64,000 bases of DNA from Coprinellus micaceus (lineage: Eukaryota > Basidiomycota > Agaricomycetes > Agaricales > Psathyrellaceae), in contig OX596344.1 of assembly GCA_951394405.1 (NCBI GenBank), positions 2,108,001-2,172,000 of the forward strand, given 5' to 3'. This document shows positions 1 to 11,604 of the stretch, in pieces (positions within the stretch are counted from its first letter, which is position 1; every line of letters starts with the position of its first letter). A program made the translations under genes and the position numbers. Below the pieces are notes generated by a model. The model made no database searches. It saw only the letters and a program-made list of their open reading frames with translations, and was not told where the DNA came from.

Positions 1-70
1 CTTCTAACTCTCCACCTTACCCCACCTTACCTCACCCTTCATCTATAGTTAGGAAACGAGATAGGATTCA

Positions 71-1498
71 ATGTCAAGTTCCACGGCGGCGAGGCCAGCA
101 CCAATCGCAAGGGCGATGTCCAATCTCAGCTTCCAACTACCGGACCTCGTAGCTCAGACGAGCTCTTTCCCATTCCGAATCAACAAGAGTTGCAAGCTGG
201 CAACGGACAAGTCGGAAGCGTGGCTTCTGGGAAATGGTTCGGCCGAACTCGACCCCCCTGTTCTGCTGGACGAAGAGAAGGAAGTGCTGCACAGCGTGAA
301 ATACGGCTTGCTTGCGAGCCTGTGCACTCCTGCGGCTGACGCACCTCAGCTGCAGATCCTGACGGATTTCTGGAGCCTGGTGGTTATAAGCCACGCAAGG
401 ATCCTACGGGGAACCATGGGACATGGGTGGGCAGCAAACGTAGAGGTTGAGGGCGCCGAAGATGGACTGGAGCTTCTCGGTTTGCATGGGCTACTCAAGA
501 GGTACGAGGCTACATATTTTTGACGAGCAGAGACGTTGACGGGATTCATACCACCTCTAGCCTGATCCCTTCCCTCACCCGAGCTCTCTCTTCTCGGTCC
601 GCTGAGGGCCAACTCAGATGGAAACGTCAGTTCACTCGATCCGTCCAGGCGTTTGCCACCTCTCAATTGCAACTCTCCTCAAGCCTGCTGACGGAAACCG
701 TACCTACGATGTCCGAATACATTGCACTGCGGAGGGAAACATATGCCTCTTCGATGTACCTTGACCTCCTCGACTTGCTCGAGGTAACTTCTCGGCCATA
801 TGGGTGTTCATTGAAGGACGACGAGAGGATCGAACAAATCACTATGTTGGCGATGTACGTCACTGGGTGGATATTGGTATGATACATTTCCCTTCTCACC
901 CAAAATTCAACTGACCTTCTTGCAGGATATTCTCTCCTTCGCCTCAGGCCCTGGCGTTGCGCCACTCACTGCCATGCCCACCCACACGCCAACCCATAAC
1001 CTCGTCTCTCTCCTCACGATCCACAGGAATCTCTCAGTACAGGGTGCCATGAACTACGCCGGCGGCATGGTTAAAGAGGCTCTGGAAGAAATCCAACGAC
1101 TCGAGAGAGAACTTATACCCAATTCTCCGGGAACAAGTGGGCCGAGCGAAGGATCCGGGTGGTCCAATTGGCTACTAGGAAGTGGCCTTGGGATGGTGAA
1201 GAGCGCTGTGGGTATGGGCGACGCCCAGTCGACTCTGACCAAGTCCAGGTTCCTCGCCGAGGTACCTCTCGATTGGGAAGGTCGCTTCTCCGCAGATGAG
1301 GATATTGGACAGGGACAGAGTCTGGAACAGCGCACAGCTGAGACTGCTCGGTGTATACGGGCTATGAAAGACTGGATTGTGGGGACGGTGCACTGGGGGT
1401 ATGAGAGTGAGCTCTACTTTGGACAGAAGGGCGACGAGGTCAGGAGCTTTGGGTGGGTGTTTTTGAATGGGGACTCTGATGGTCAAAGAGGCACCTGA
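71..1498 (+). CDS. Sesquiterpene synthase-like protein, catalytic motifs lost
   Basis: Three exons (71-501, 561-876, 926-1498) join without a frame break into about 439 residues; both introns are GT-AG and 49-59 bp. The N-terminus (FQLPDLVAQ...FRINKSC...EAWLL) and the block around 'CTPAADAPQLQILTDFW' match basidiomycete class I sesquiterpene synthases, which cyclise farnesyl diphosphate. The mid-protein pyrophosphate-sensor region is kept (EYIALRRETYASS). The metal-binding motifs are not: no Asp pair follows the DFWSLVV helix; the NSE triad reads L-D-I-L-S-F-A-S-G (Asn to Leu, Glu to Gly); and the C-terminal RY pair reads LY in 'YESELYFG'. Family knowledge says such a protein should not cyclise FPP. 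The intact frame argues either for recent decay or for a non-catalytic role. The inverted arm at 45.1-45.3 kb keeps only a fragment. Confidence 0.8.
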
Positions 1499-2006
1499 AG
1501 ATCCTGACCTCAGGTAGAATGACCCGACGATACGATATACTATGTATACAGACTTTGACAACAATTGCAAGGAATGTGCATGATGATTCGTGGGGTCCTG
1601 ACTGTGACGAAGCGGGGCCGTTGGCACTACGCTAGTATTGACCATGAGGACTCTCGACTGCCCTCCACCTTGCGGTCACCTACGACCCTGGAGAATCCTC
1701 ATCCTCACGCAAACTGTAGTTAGTACGATCATTATATTCTGAAGGACAGGGAGCAGACAATATACAGAACGAAACAATAGGGACAGCGAGGTAGAGTATG
1801 GCGAAACGAAGCGGAATAGGAGAGTGTAGGTACGATACAAAGCAAAAAGCAAATTACGAGACAGTGAGGGCATAGCGAAGATATGGTCCAAGCAATATAC
1901 AAAAAGTCAGCGCAGTGGTCGTGAACAAAACAATCGTGAGGGGGGTCAGATCCTGGAATGTCATCGGGATGTGAGGTGTCGTATCGCGTTGTCGCGATCG
2001 ACCACA

Positions 2007-3404
2007 CTAGGCAGTGTCAGCGGTCTCATCGGCAGCGGCTTCGTCGTCAGTGTCGTGATCAACTTCATATTCCTCCGAGTCTTCGTATTCTCCCCCGGCG
2101 TTGTCGTCGGCCGCATCAGCCAGAATGTTCACCTCCTCGACACCTTGGACGGGGCTCTCGGCGTCATCGTCGCCTACTTCAGCGCAAGAGGCCGCTTCGT
2201 CGACGATAGGGAGGGGGCAGCCGACAGCCGTAACCGACCCCTCGGTATCCTCACCCTCCTCAACGGTCTCCAAGACCTTGGCTTTCTTACCCCTCCAGGA
2301 CTCCTCCGCCTCGGAATCGCAAACATCTCCACGTCTCTTCCTCGGCCTCAACGTCTCCTCAACAGTGTCATCGTTGAGAGGGGGCAACTTCCCCAGCAAG
2401 TCCACCTTGGTACTGGCCCCAGGGCTCGGGGTCCATCCACTGTAAGCACTGGGACTCCCAAAGCCTTTCGGGAGACCAAGGTTGAGATCGGTGCGGATCC
2501 TTCGTGGGTCGAGGGTGCCGGTGGGGGAGGAGAGGAGAGCGGAGGAGAGCGTCTTGGACTTGAGCTTGTTGAGGTGGTCGTCGATGAGGCGGCTTTGGGT
2601 GTTGGGGGTCATGAGCTTGGAGAAGCTGCCGGGCAGGTCGGAGATCTTAGGAGACGACCTGGGGGTAACTGGGAACCTCGGGTAAACGAGAGGAGGGCCT
2701 GTAGGCCTGGTCGAAGGTGAGTAAGACAAAGGAAGTGGGAGAGTTGAAGGGGGGGGAACGCGTACTCGGGATGGACCTCCGGCGCGATGAAGCGTACTTG
2801 GGTTCCTGGAGGCGGCGTTCGCGGGCCTCTGAGTAGGGTTGAGTTGGCGGTTGGGGAGATGAGGAGGTAGAGAGAACGTACTCGAATCTGACCGGCCCTA
2901 GCGCCGAAGCAGCATCCACCCCTGCCCCAGCGTTGGCATCCCTTGAGCGCAGGCCCGTCTCGACGCTGTACCATTGTTAGACGACCCCAAGCTACACACC
3001 CTGAAGCGATTGAGTTGCTCACCTGTTACTCCCTGTGGCAGTCGCCGTCGTAGTTGCGTTGGTACCGTTGCCGCCTGCCAGCGGAGGTCAGCAGATCGCC
3101 CAAAAAGACCTCAGTAGGTACTCACCAGTCGCAGGCTGCACGAGACGGAACGTCGCTGGAGGAAGGTTCTCATTTGCAGCTACGGATCGTCGTCAGCATC
3201 GCGTGCATCAGGTGTAGAGGAAGGTAGATAGGGTAGGGCAGAAGGCATGTAATGCAGAGCGCAGAACAAGAAGGTGGGGAGCGCATGCCACTTGATCAGG
3301 CAGGCAGAATCTTGGACCAGGCAAAGAGATCGAGCTGAGCGTACCCGCCTCCCACGGATACGCGCACTCGGAAGTCGTCGGGTGGGTCGAGTAAGAGAGG
3401 CCAT
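2007..3404 (-). pseudogene. Gene Z, left copy: disrupted unrecognised acidic-tailed protein
   Basis: This is the inverted paralogue of the intact gene at 43,351-44,760. The last exon (frame ending at 2007) encodes the same LPGSFSKLMTPNTQSR and DTVEETLRPRKRRGD blocks and ends in a Glu/Asp/Ala-rich tail. The start is the conserved ATG at 3402-3404 (MASLTRPTRRLPSARIRG). Next to the right-arm copy, 13 bases are missing at the end of exon 1: after GGAGGCGGG the sequence runs directly into TACGCTC. Splicing at the remaining donor puts exon 2 in the wrong phase, so the full-length protein is probably not made. A downstream start could still express the C-terminal half. Function unknown; I recognise no domain. 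Confidence 0.6.
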
Positions 3405-3999
3405 TGTATACGAACTCTGGACGGAGGTGGAGAATGTCAAGAAAGTAAGAAACAGAGCGCAGGTCGAAACCCGTGACAGGGGTTAAATATGCCGGGCGCG
3501 CTTGCACATGACAAGATGATGGCTTTATTGCCGGGCAGTGAATGGTCGAAATGGAGGGCGCGTCTGGAGCTTAGCGACGGTCTTTAATCCTGTTCAGTAC
3601 CCTCCAAAGCGAAAGAGGGTGAGCCATCGTTGAACGCCCGGGCGCGTGCGACGATCAAAGCCACGCGCAACTCCCGACGCCCCGATGACGATGTTGGTGG
3701 ACAGACTGGAAGACTGGTGAAGTTCAACGCGAAGCAATCCGTCTTGCCAGGGTGCAGAGAACAAAGCCAAGACACCTCCACCACGAGCAACAGGATAGAA
3801 CCTGTATGTTCTTGCAAAGAACCTCTCTTGCCTTGGGAGAATTTCGTCTCTGCTCTGGATCGGGTGGCCCGGAGACAGGACAGTCGGCAAGCGTCTAACG
3901 CCCTGGATCCTGCTTCGTCGCCGTGCAGCCGCTTGCGTTCGTGGAACGCCTCCAGTCTGTGGGATACCGCCCAAAGTCTTCCTTCCATCGAGCTTAGAG

Positions 4000-5300
4000 C
4001 CTCATGGTACCCCGCAAAGGGGTAGGGCACCACAGTCCCAATTCGTTGGGTAGCCGATTAGCCGAAGTCGAGCCTCCATCCACAGGCGAGCAGGTGATAA
4101 CGAAGCCCACTCACGAACCCAATGATGGCACAACGATGAACGGAGGAACGAGTACTCGTCCTCCATCCCCGAGTCTGTAAGCGACAAGAGTTTCATCGCG
4201 TGCCAGGCTGCGGATCGGAGGGACGACGGTACTCTCAGCGGGCTGTTTCGGGGGCTCAGCTTGACAGTATTCTCGGACCCCTACCCTAGTCTATGCCACG
4301 CATTGGCAAACCTGGGCCGTTCCCTGGTCCCTTGTCAACCCTGGGACAGGTTCCTGGAGTAGCGTAAGGCAGGTCGGCAATGTTCAACTAGAACAGTCGC
4401 TGAACTTTCCCGTCCGCAGACAGCCAGAGCCCGTTGAGGGTCGAGAAGCGAACCAAGGGGGACGGTTGGCGCTACGTTGCCTCTAGAGCAGGTATTTCGT
4501 CTGGAGAGCCTCAAAGCAAGGAGAAGAAACGTGTTTCTTTGAAGGAGGTCGTAGCCAGAGACCCAGAAAAAGTGGCCATGGAAGCGTCGAAGTACGTCGA
4601 ACGGTTGGATACGGGAATGGTTCAGGGTCATGGAGACAACGCGGCTCAGGGAACAGACTCGGAGTGCGTATGCTGTTCCAGCAGCCAGCCATTCTCGTCC
4701 TCCCATAGCCAGTCCAATCTTGTCGACCCTGATCCTCCCAATCCAGTTCGATCGAACACACCCAGCCAGTCAGCCATCAACCATTCAAGATGCGTAAAAC
4801 CTTTGTTAGTCCACCGCCCAAGAGACGTCCGAGTCATTCCTCCCCAGCGTCGCAGGCAGAGAGCAGGGCCTGGGAAAACTTTTTCCGGGCGTTGAGGGTG
4901 TGTTTGTGGGCGGAGTGGAGGCGGACGAGTGAGAGCCGAGCCGAGCATAGGGTGTGTCGAGTCGTTTGGATTAGCTATCCGCCTATCGCCCCCCTCAACT
5001 GACTGGACGAACGAGGCTATCGGAACCAGCCTCGATAGGTCGAACAAAGCCGTCCATCCCTCCCGTGCATCCCTGAATTCCCAATCCCAGCCTCCACATT
5101 CTCCCATTCCGTCGAGCGTCGCTCTAGCTCGGCACCGAGGTCGTCAGGTTCAGCGTCGTTACAGCCAGGCTCGGAGGCATGGGGCACGGTTCAAAGCATG
5201 TTTGGTCGGTTACGAGAGAACTATGTCGTCGGTGGTCGTTACTTCGAGACTCCGTCAGCGGGCAGAGGTCCTCGTCCGTCCGTCTTCAGTCGACAGATAG
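4000..5300 (-). pseudogene. Gene X remnant (left arm), unrecognised
   Basis: Broken reading frames on the minus strand match, in the same order, the right-arm region 41.6-42.5 kb and the region 57.8-58.2 kb. An example is a peptide with the pattern NDA-E-P-DDL-AELERRSTE (right arm: NDAAPDELSTELDRHRME), followed by a stretch containing 'RPQTHPQR'. No continuous frame longer than about 150 codons survives, and the conserved pieces lie in different frames. I read it as a decayed multi-copy gene. The family is not recognised, and the boundaries are approximate. Confidence 0.35.
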
Positions 5301-5874
5301 GAATCATGTTGGCCCGGGAGGTTATGTGAACATTCAAGTTGGCTTGACGCATTTCTAGGGGATGTACACACCGAGAATACGCGAGGGTAGAAATCCTTGG
5401 GTCGGAGGAGGGGCCTTGAGAGGAGTAGGAAGGCGATATCAGCTCTCGACAGGAACCCCTTTCAAATTCCTGCCCCCTTCCTCGCGGCCCCAGCGCAGCC
5501 ACGACCTGCCCTCATGCAAGCGTCAGCCGTCACGGTCCGACACGTGTGACCATCATTTTCCCTTAAACGGAACCGGCGGTCGCGGTGATAGCATCACCGC
5601 TGGGACGGCGTTGGGCGCTTAAATTCAAGTTACCGAGGAACGACACGGAGGGTTCTTCAGAGTGCCAAGAAATGTGGGATTGGAGAGGTAGCGATTAAGT
5701 TCGCCATACAACGAAGACTCAGGGGACGTTCGAGGTGGCAAGGGAGGAACCGCTGGAAACTACAGGTGGGGTAATACAAAAATGAAAGACCCTCTCAGGT
5801 CAAAGCAATAGCATAATGGGATCGTCCCAATGCCTAACCAATGTTACCAACCGCTAAAGACGCCCCAACCGAGA

Positions 5875-6186
5875 TCACATTGACCACCCTCGTAGGCGCC
5901 GTCTTCCACTCCTCCTTCTCCTCCTCCTCCTCCTCTCCCCCACTGCCCTCTTTCTCCTCTGCATCCCTCCAACTCCAAATACCGAAGGGGCAGTAACCCA
6001 CTCAACCCCCCTCATCCTCTCAATACCCCTCGGCACGCCCTCAATCACGTTCTTCCGTATCTGTTTCTCAAGCCGACGGACACCCCACGCAATACGTTGC
6101 CGGACCGTCAGTTTCATAGGTTGGAAGAGTACCACGTACGCCTCATCTAGAGTTGCACTGAGGCCAGTGGGTTTAATCGACCGCAT
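5875..6186 (-). pseudogene. Gene Y, left copy: small basic protein with frameshifted C-terminus
   Basis: This is the paralogue of 40,704-41,078. From the conserved ATG at 6184-6186 the N-terminal 65 or so residues match closely (TGLSATLDE-YVVLFQ, then R-QRI-GVRRL-KQIRKNVIEG). The purine-rich tract that encodes a poly-Glu stretch in the right copy is here read in another frame. It gives an Arg-rich tail (RRRRRRRRSGRR) and an early stop, and the shared C-terminal 'EWKTAPT' sequence is present only out of frame. Replication slippage in the GAG/GGA tract is the simplest explanation. No known domain. Confidence 0.6.
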
Positions 6187-6249
6187 CGAAATATATCGAA
6201 CGTGGGCGAGCGCGGAGCCGGATTCGTGGTGAGTAGTCAGTGGCAAGAA

Positions 6250-6772
6250 CGAGTAGTTGTTCGGGGTGTACTAGGCATCACCCCTAGCGTCCTGTACACC
6301 CCCTTACTGCTGCAGAATAAAACCCCTGCCATTCCCACCCAAAGCCACCCACTCCCTCTTTCTCATCCATAGAAGTCGTTCCTAACCAACGACGACAACA
6401 ACACCCAAATGAACCGACCCGGACGACCCTCCGAAACGACAAAGCACTATCCCCACAGCGCCCGCGTCAACAGCGCTTCCCCATTTCATTATCAAGGCCA
6501 GGGCCTTTGCCCATTTGGCATTCACCCTGCTCCTCGTTCCAGCCATCCAATATCCCAGCAACCTTTCCCCAGCTTCTAATCACCCATTGAAAGCCGATAC
6601 CAGCACCAGATCCACCCCCGTTTCCCAACCATAACCCCGACTCCACGAAAAACCTCCGGGAGGTCCCAGTCCTCAATCACACTTCTCAGCCCTCATATCT
6701 AGCAGTAGTAGTATCAGCGCAAAAGCCGTAGCCGTAACCGTAGTCATATTCATACGTAGTAGAACACCTCCC
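6250..6772. other. Spacer between inverted-duplication edge and DPB4
   Basis: Homology to the right arm stops near 6,245. The rest is CT-rich sequence downstream of the minus-strand DPB4 gene. I see no gene or repeat in it. Confidence 0.5.
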
Positions 6773-8561
6773 CTAATCCTCCTCCGGACTCTCACTCCCG
6801 TCCCTATCCTCACTCTCCTCCCCATCCCCCTCCTCCTCCGCCGGACTAACACTCGCACTCGCACTCATACTCTTCACCCTCAACGTCAACGCCGGGACGC
6901 CCCCCGTGGGCGTCCCCACCGCACTCGTACTTGCCGAGGCAGAGGCGGAGCCGGTGGTGGAGAGGGATTGGGCGGGAAGGCGGATGGAGCCGGAGCTGGA
7001 GCCGGGGGCTGGGGAAGGGAGGCGGAGGGTGAGGGAGGGGTGTAAGGCGAGGAAGGAGAGAGGCGGAGCGATGGAGAACGCAGGACGCAGGCAGGTAAAC
7101 ATGTCCGAGTCAGCTAAGAACAACAAGATCAAAAACTCGATAAAACTCACCTCCCCCACTCGGCGGTATACTTATACTAAACCCCCTCCCCGCCGTACTC
7201 GCACTCGCCCCCGCCCCAGTCTCCTTGCCCTTCTTACTCGACGCGCCGCCTGTTTGCTTGAACACTATATCCGTTCAAATGACCGTCAGCACTGTGTTTT
7301 TCCGACATCAAAGAAGGGAGAAGGAGAAGGAGTTGCTATCCTATCGGGGCTCCTCGCCAGGGCGTTTGGCCTTGATTACAAGCAAAGCCGGTCGCCCGCC
7401 TTTTCTTTAGAGGCAAATGAAACGAAGGAAGGAAGGAAAGAAAGAAAGAAGAAACCTACCCTTTAGATCAGCCTCCAACGGACTCACGACGTCCTCAAAA
7501 TCGATGAGCTCGAGCGCCTTGAGGACGTCCGCGGCGGTGATGCTCTTGTGTTGTTTGGAGATGGCGACGTCGTGCGCGCTGGGAGTCCGGCGGATGGGTC
7601 GGAGCGTATAAGAGGAGCGGCGGGCGAGGTGAAGGTAGGGTGGAGTCGAACGTGAGGTGGAGGGTGAGGGTGAGATGGGGCGGAAGGCGTGAGCGGGGAG
7701 CAACCGCCGATATAGCGAGGGCGGGGGACGAGCCGAGGATTGGCGAAGGTTGAGGTGGGGAGGAGAACCGACACGGCGGGGCGGTGGGGAGAGAGGGTGA
7801 GGAAGACAGGGGAGAGGGATCAGCGCCGCGGATGGTGTCGTCGTGGGCGGAGGTGGGTCGGCGTATGGGCGTAGATAGAGGTGGATATGATGATTGAGGC
7901 GGACGCCGGTGGGTAGTAGGTTAATGGGTTGGCGCCGCGTCGAGGTCGAGTAGATCGCATATGAATAGCAACGAAGTCAAGGGAGAAGGGAAAGGGAGGC
8001 AGGAACGGTGATCATGAGCAAAACACGCCTTTCGTGGAAGGAAAGATGGGGTAAGGCTCACCATGCAGCTGTGTACATGAGACGCGTCCGTTAATCGTAT
8101 GCGTGTAGGCAGAGTTCCAGGTTCCGCATGCGGTGGGGGGTCGAGGATTGGGAGAGAGGGAAAGGGAGTCGAAGTCGCGGTTGTATCGTGTCGATGGTCA
8201 TTGAGGCGTCCAGAGATCGCGAAGGGCACCGAGGGCAAGACACAGAACGAGGGATATCAGACCAACCAGTCAGCTCTAGCCCCAGCGAAGGAAGGTAGAA
8301 AGGCACGCACCGATATAGTTGATAAACACCGTGCTCCCCTTCACGAGGGCGAGGACGGTCTCTTTCGTTAGGCGGGCCTCGTCTGGGAGCTACAGTGGGG
8401 GTGTTAGGTCTCTTGTTGGAAGGATGTGGATAGACACGCACCCCACTCTTCGCAATCTTCATAACAACGCTCTTCGGTAGCTCAAAGTTCTCGATGCCCT
8501 CGCTGACGAGGCCTTGTTGCGCCTGTGCGCTGATGGGGCCCGGGTTTTCTTTGCGGGGCAT
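6773..8561 (-). CDS. DPB4: Dpb4/POLE3-like histone-fold subunit (DNA polymerase epsilon / CHRAC type)
   Basis: Six exons join with consistent phases into 259 residues: 8442-8561, 8311-8389, 8062-8068, 7460-7578, 7151-7264 and 6773-7113. The start (MPRKENPGPISAQA) leads into a histone fold: ENFELPKSVVMKIAKS (helix 1), LPDEARLTKETVLALV and STVFINYI (central helix), AHDVAISKQHKSITAADVLK and ALELIDFEDVV (helix 3 and C-helix). This order is diagnostic of Dpb4/POLE3, which pairs with Dpb3/POLE4 in polymerase epsilon and with CHRAC-type remodellers. The C-terminus is Ser/Ala-rich and ends acidic (EEEGDGEESEDRDGSE), as often seen in fungal homologues. The third exon is a 7-nt microexon needed to keep frame and to build the A-A-C-A-H-D junction. 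An R-block edge lies only about 120 bp upstream of the ATG, so the native promoter has probably been displaced. Confidence 0.9.
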
Positions 8562-8678
8562 GTCGTCGTCTTGCTACCAGGTCGAGATCTATGGGGCGGG
8601 GGTCGTGGATGGTGGGTCGAGCGCTTAAGTCGTGGGGTCTGTTGAGATGAAGGAGTAGCCGTTTGATCGCCATCCAGG

Positions 8679-8720
8679 TGTTTGCGCGTTGTTAGGAATC
8701 CAAGCCTCTGCCCCTATCTC
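8679..8720 (+). repeat. Junction motif, copy 1
   Basis: Best representative of the recurring edge sequence: TTTGCGCGTTGTTAGGAATC at 8681-8700, followed by CAAGCCTCTGCCCCTATCTC. It sits about 120 bp upstream of the DPB4 start and opens R block 1. Confidence 0.8.
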
Positions 8721-11560
8721 TGACTCGCTCGACCGCCTTCACCTCCAACGCCATCTCACACCCACTCCACCTCGACCACGGTGTCCAGTCCGTGTCCACT
8801 ATCTTTTACAGCCTCTACCCAGTGCCCACACCGTCCCCGGCTCACCTCCATCCTCCTCCATCGTCTCACAAGTCACGTCTTCAGCGCCATTCCCTTTCGC
8901 ACCCCATGGATCGCTCTCATCCTCTGCCCTCCTCCTCCTCACACCCACCTTGCCATCGAAGGCCGACCGGGCATTCTCCCTCTCAAGATGTCGACCCAAC
9001 AGCATTATCTATCCCTACGGACTTGATATATGGCGTCCTATCGGTGGACAACGCCTACCACACGGACGCATACCCTGACCCCCTAAAGTCACTGCCACCG
9101 TTTCGAAGTATACCCAACGTCAGGAAGATACTCAACCTCCCTCACTTCACGCCTATTCACAAGCGCCCTCGCCACTCCGCCACCTCAGCCTTCGCTCTCC
9201 CTCCCTCCCTATCCTACAACCTTCTCTGAGCTATTGGGACCCCTCCAAAATCGTCCCCGGGCACACCAAAGAGACTCAAGTCCACACCGCCTTCGCCACG
9301 ATACCGTGACCTTCCAACACCTCCGCCTCCCCGCCCTCGCACCCTCCACACACCCATGCCCGCAGTATCCCAACCCGTACCTGCCCCGGCTCCCTCGCAG
9401 CCGGTATCGATACCCATACCCACAACCTCCTCAAGCTCCCCAGCTCAATCTGCGTTAAGACGGCGTCATCCTCAACAGCCTCTACACCGAACCTTCTCCC
9501 ACCTCAAGAGTCGACACCCCTCAGTTAGAGGCTTCCACCACACCGCTGTGCGCCCTGGCCCTGTGCACGCCAGGAGGGGCACTACTCAGCAAAAGGACGC
9601 TAGCCAGCAAGAGGGAGCTCCGAGCCTTTGCTTTCAAGCGAGAGTGCCAGTGGGCGAGGTCTCGGCGGGACGCATCGAATTTAGGGTGGATGGGTGAAAT
9701 TAATTCCCCCTCGCGTTCCGACTGACTGAGCTGTCGTCGTCGTCTTCCACCAGAGCGCTACTTACAGGGAAATGAGTTGGATTGGACTGACGGGGGAGGG
9801 TAAGGTGAACGGAACGAGGAGACGAAGGGACGGGGACCTGTCCAAGCGAAGATCACTAGACGCCCAACAACCCCAAACGATCACCTATATATCCAGGACC
9901 CCCCATTATCCCTATGTAGGTCCGATCCCAGTGCGGACGAAAATGGCCCCAATTGGACCCCCCAGGTCCGATTTTTGTGCGGACGAAAACGAAAAATTTG
10001 GCACGCAGGTCCGATCTTTTGTGCGGCGAAACAACCCTAGTCGGTAGCGATGTCCGATCCCATGCGGACGAAATCTGAGGGCGAGGAACGGGCCTAGGCA
10101 ACCTGGGCGGGCCTCACCGTCGTCACCATTTTTGAGGGGATCACTCTGGAGTGCCGCTCAGTGCCCTCCAGTGCCTAAATTTCGTCTTTTGGAGATGGTC
10201 GGACGATAGCATTTGGGTTGTGAACCGCAAGCGAGGTTAGAGCGACCGTGTGGTTGCAGCTCGTTTCATTACCCCTCCCTTCCTCACCATTATTTCGAAG
10301 TTTCAGCCTTTATACTTGGTCGTTGTGTGATATAGTGCAGTATCTACCTACTTTAATACCCTGAATCTGCTTTGAACGCGATTTTTGGGCCCGTGCGGAC
10401 GGATAAGCGCCCTGGGAGGTATCATCCGCGGTGCGGACGAAAATGGGCCAAAAATGGTACCCCCGATCCCAATGCGGACGGAAGCCGGCCTGAAATGGAG
10501 GTGCGAAAATGGCCGAAAATGGCGATTTTGGATCGAACATAGCTCAGCATAATGGGGGGTCCTATATATCCACTAGACACTTTGGTGCCGTCTTCGACCG
10601 CCGCTCTGCTCTGACCTGCTCGCCGACCTCGAGGTACGATCTTCCACTTCCACGTCGTCTCAATGCCTAACCCCTGGATACTAGGTTGCTGTTCCTCTTT
10701 TCTTCCTATCTGCGCATGCACCCCATTTCCCGTCCCTAGACGAGGTATAAATTACACACTGCGCTATCTCGTCACAGCCCATGTCTTTGATGATGAAGGT
10801 ACGCAGTACCTGCCCATCCTCTTCCTAACCACCGCACTCAAACATACCTCCCCGCCAGACTTCTTCACTCTCCACCACGGGACCTGCGGCTCGGCGTCTT
10901 CAGGCACCACGCTTCATCTCCGAAGGCGTCGAGGAGGCCTCGTACACCCTCATTTCGACCGCCGCACGTCAATACCCCAGCAACAACTGCTCCAACGGTT
11001 GATAACGGACTCACCAGTGTGGTCTGGGATACTTACCACAAGGCTTCGGCAAGCGTCTATCTTGTTGGCATCCAAGGCCGTCGGTACGATGTGGGAGCCG
11101 ACGAAGTTCCGGGTCTCCATTGTACGATGACCTGCCCACCTCGCTGTACGTGTCAAGCCAGGTTACTTACTGGTCGCGTTCCTCCCATCCATCCATCCAT
11201 CCATCCATCCTCATGATGTGCATATGCATTCGACGAGGCTTAAAACCACTCTATTCCTCACCATATCTGACTATTTCGCTTCGGTTGGTGGGCCCCTACG
11301 TACAGCTTGCGATCTATTCGCCCCGCCGCCTCAGTACGATCTGTGGCACCACTCACCCTTCGTGACCACACTTCGTCGTTTATACCACGGCACCGCCAAG
11401 CTATCGCATCGGGAGGGCGAAGGAGGTCCGGGAGGGAACGGCAATCGAAAAGGGTCGACACTGAATGCTCACTTCGACGCATCTGGGGTCATTGACCCCC
11501 TCCACGTCACCAAGAAGCGATATCGGTTCCAGTCACCACTTCTGGAACAACACTAAGGAA
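8721..11560 (+). repeat. R block 1 (dispersed non-coding repeat), split by a MITE
   Basis: Pyrimidine-rich sequence shared with 15.8-17.6 kb and 22.7-24.6 kb on the plus strand, and with 45.3-46.1, 48.7-50.3 and 56.8-57.5 kb on the minus strand. Shared landmarks include a segment reading 'GTCGACCCAACAGCATTATC' (with small changes in copies) and the stretch around 'CCGCCAGACTTCTTCACTCT'. Open frames occur but are not the same between copies, except for a short one encoding 'PPDFFTLHHGT'. I therefore treat the block as non-coding or long decayed. A MITE interrupts it at 9895-10563. A (TCCA)n microsatellite lies near 11,188-11,213. Confidence 0.6.
9895..10563. mobile_element. hAT-type MITE with 8-bp target duplication and internal hairpin array
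   Basis: The element starts AGGACCCCCCATTAT and ends with the exact reverse complement (15-bp terminal inverted repeat). Both flanks carry ATATATCC (9887-9894 and 10564-10571), an 8-bp target-site duplication as expected for hAT elements. R block 3 at about 24,075 lacks it and serves as a near-empty site. Inside are at least six copies of a GTCCG...CGGAC hairpin (five-base stem, e.g. GTCCGATCCCAGTGCGGAC), usually followed by GAAAATGG. There is no coding capacity. Confidence 0.85.
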
Positions 11561-11604
11561 CGACGTTTGCCTTGGTGGTTGATGCGTGGCCTGGTTTTCA
11601 CAAG

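Larger units (their letters stand above)
690..6250. repeat. Left arm of a long inverted duplication
   Basis: From the middle of the terpene synthase to just upstream of gene Y, this segment reappears in reverse complement at about 40,650-45,305. Matching landmarks run in the opposite order: terpene-synthase segment 'SEYIALRRETYASS', gene Z, gene X remnants, gene Y. About 0.8 kb of the terpene synthase is missing from the other arm. Both arms have many substitutions, so the duplication is old enough to have diverged. Stretches between the named genes, mainly 1,500-2,000 and 5,300-5,870, show no separate gene. Confidence 0.85.

Noticed and set aside
1971..2720. Long plus-strand frame of 249 codons
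   Set aside because: It is the antisense shadow of gene Z (minus strand); the inverted copy at 44,047-44,796 shows the same shadow, while splice signals and composition support the gene Z strand.
8781..9229. Overlapping plus-strand Pro/Ser/His-rich frames in R block 1 (and similar ones in R blocks 2, 3, 6, 7)
   Set aside because: The frames change between copies of the block, have no recognisable domain and reflect C-rich composition.
11188..11213. (TCCA)n run as a possible telomeric or regulatory repeat
   Set aside because: Plain tetranucleotide microsatellite inside an R block; fungal telomeric TTAGGG repeats are not present.
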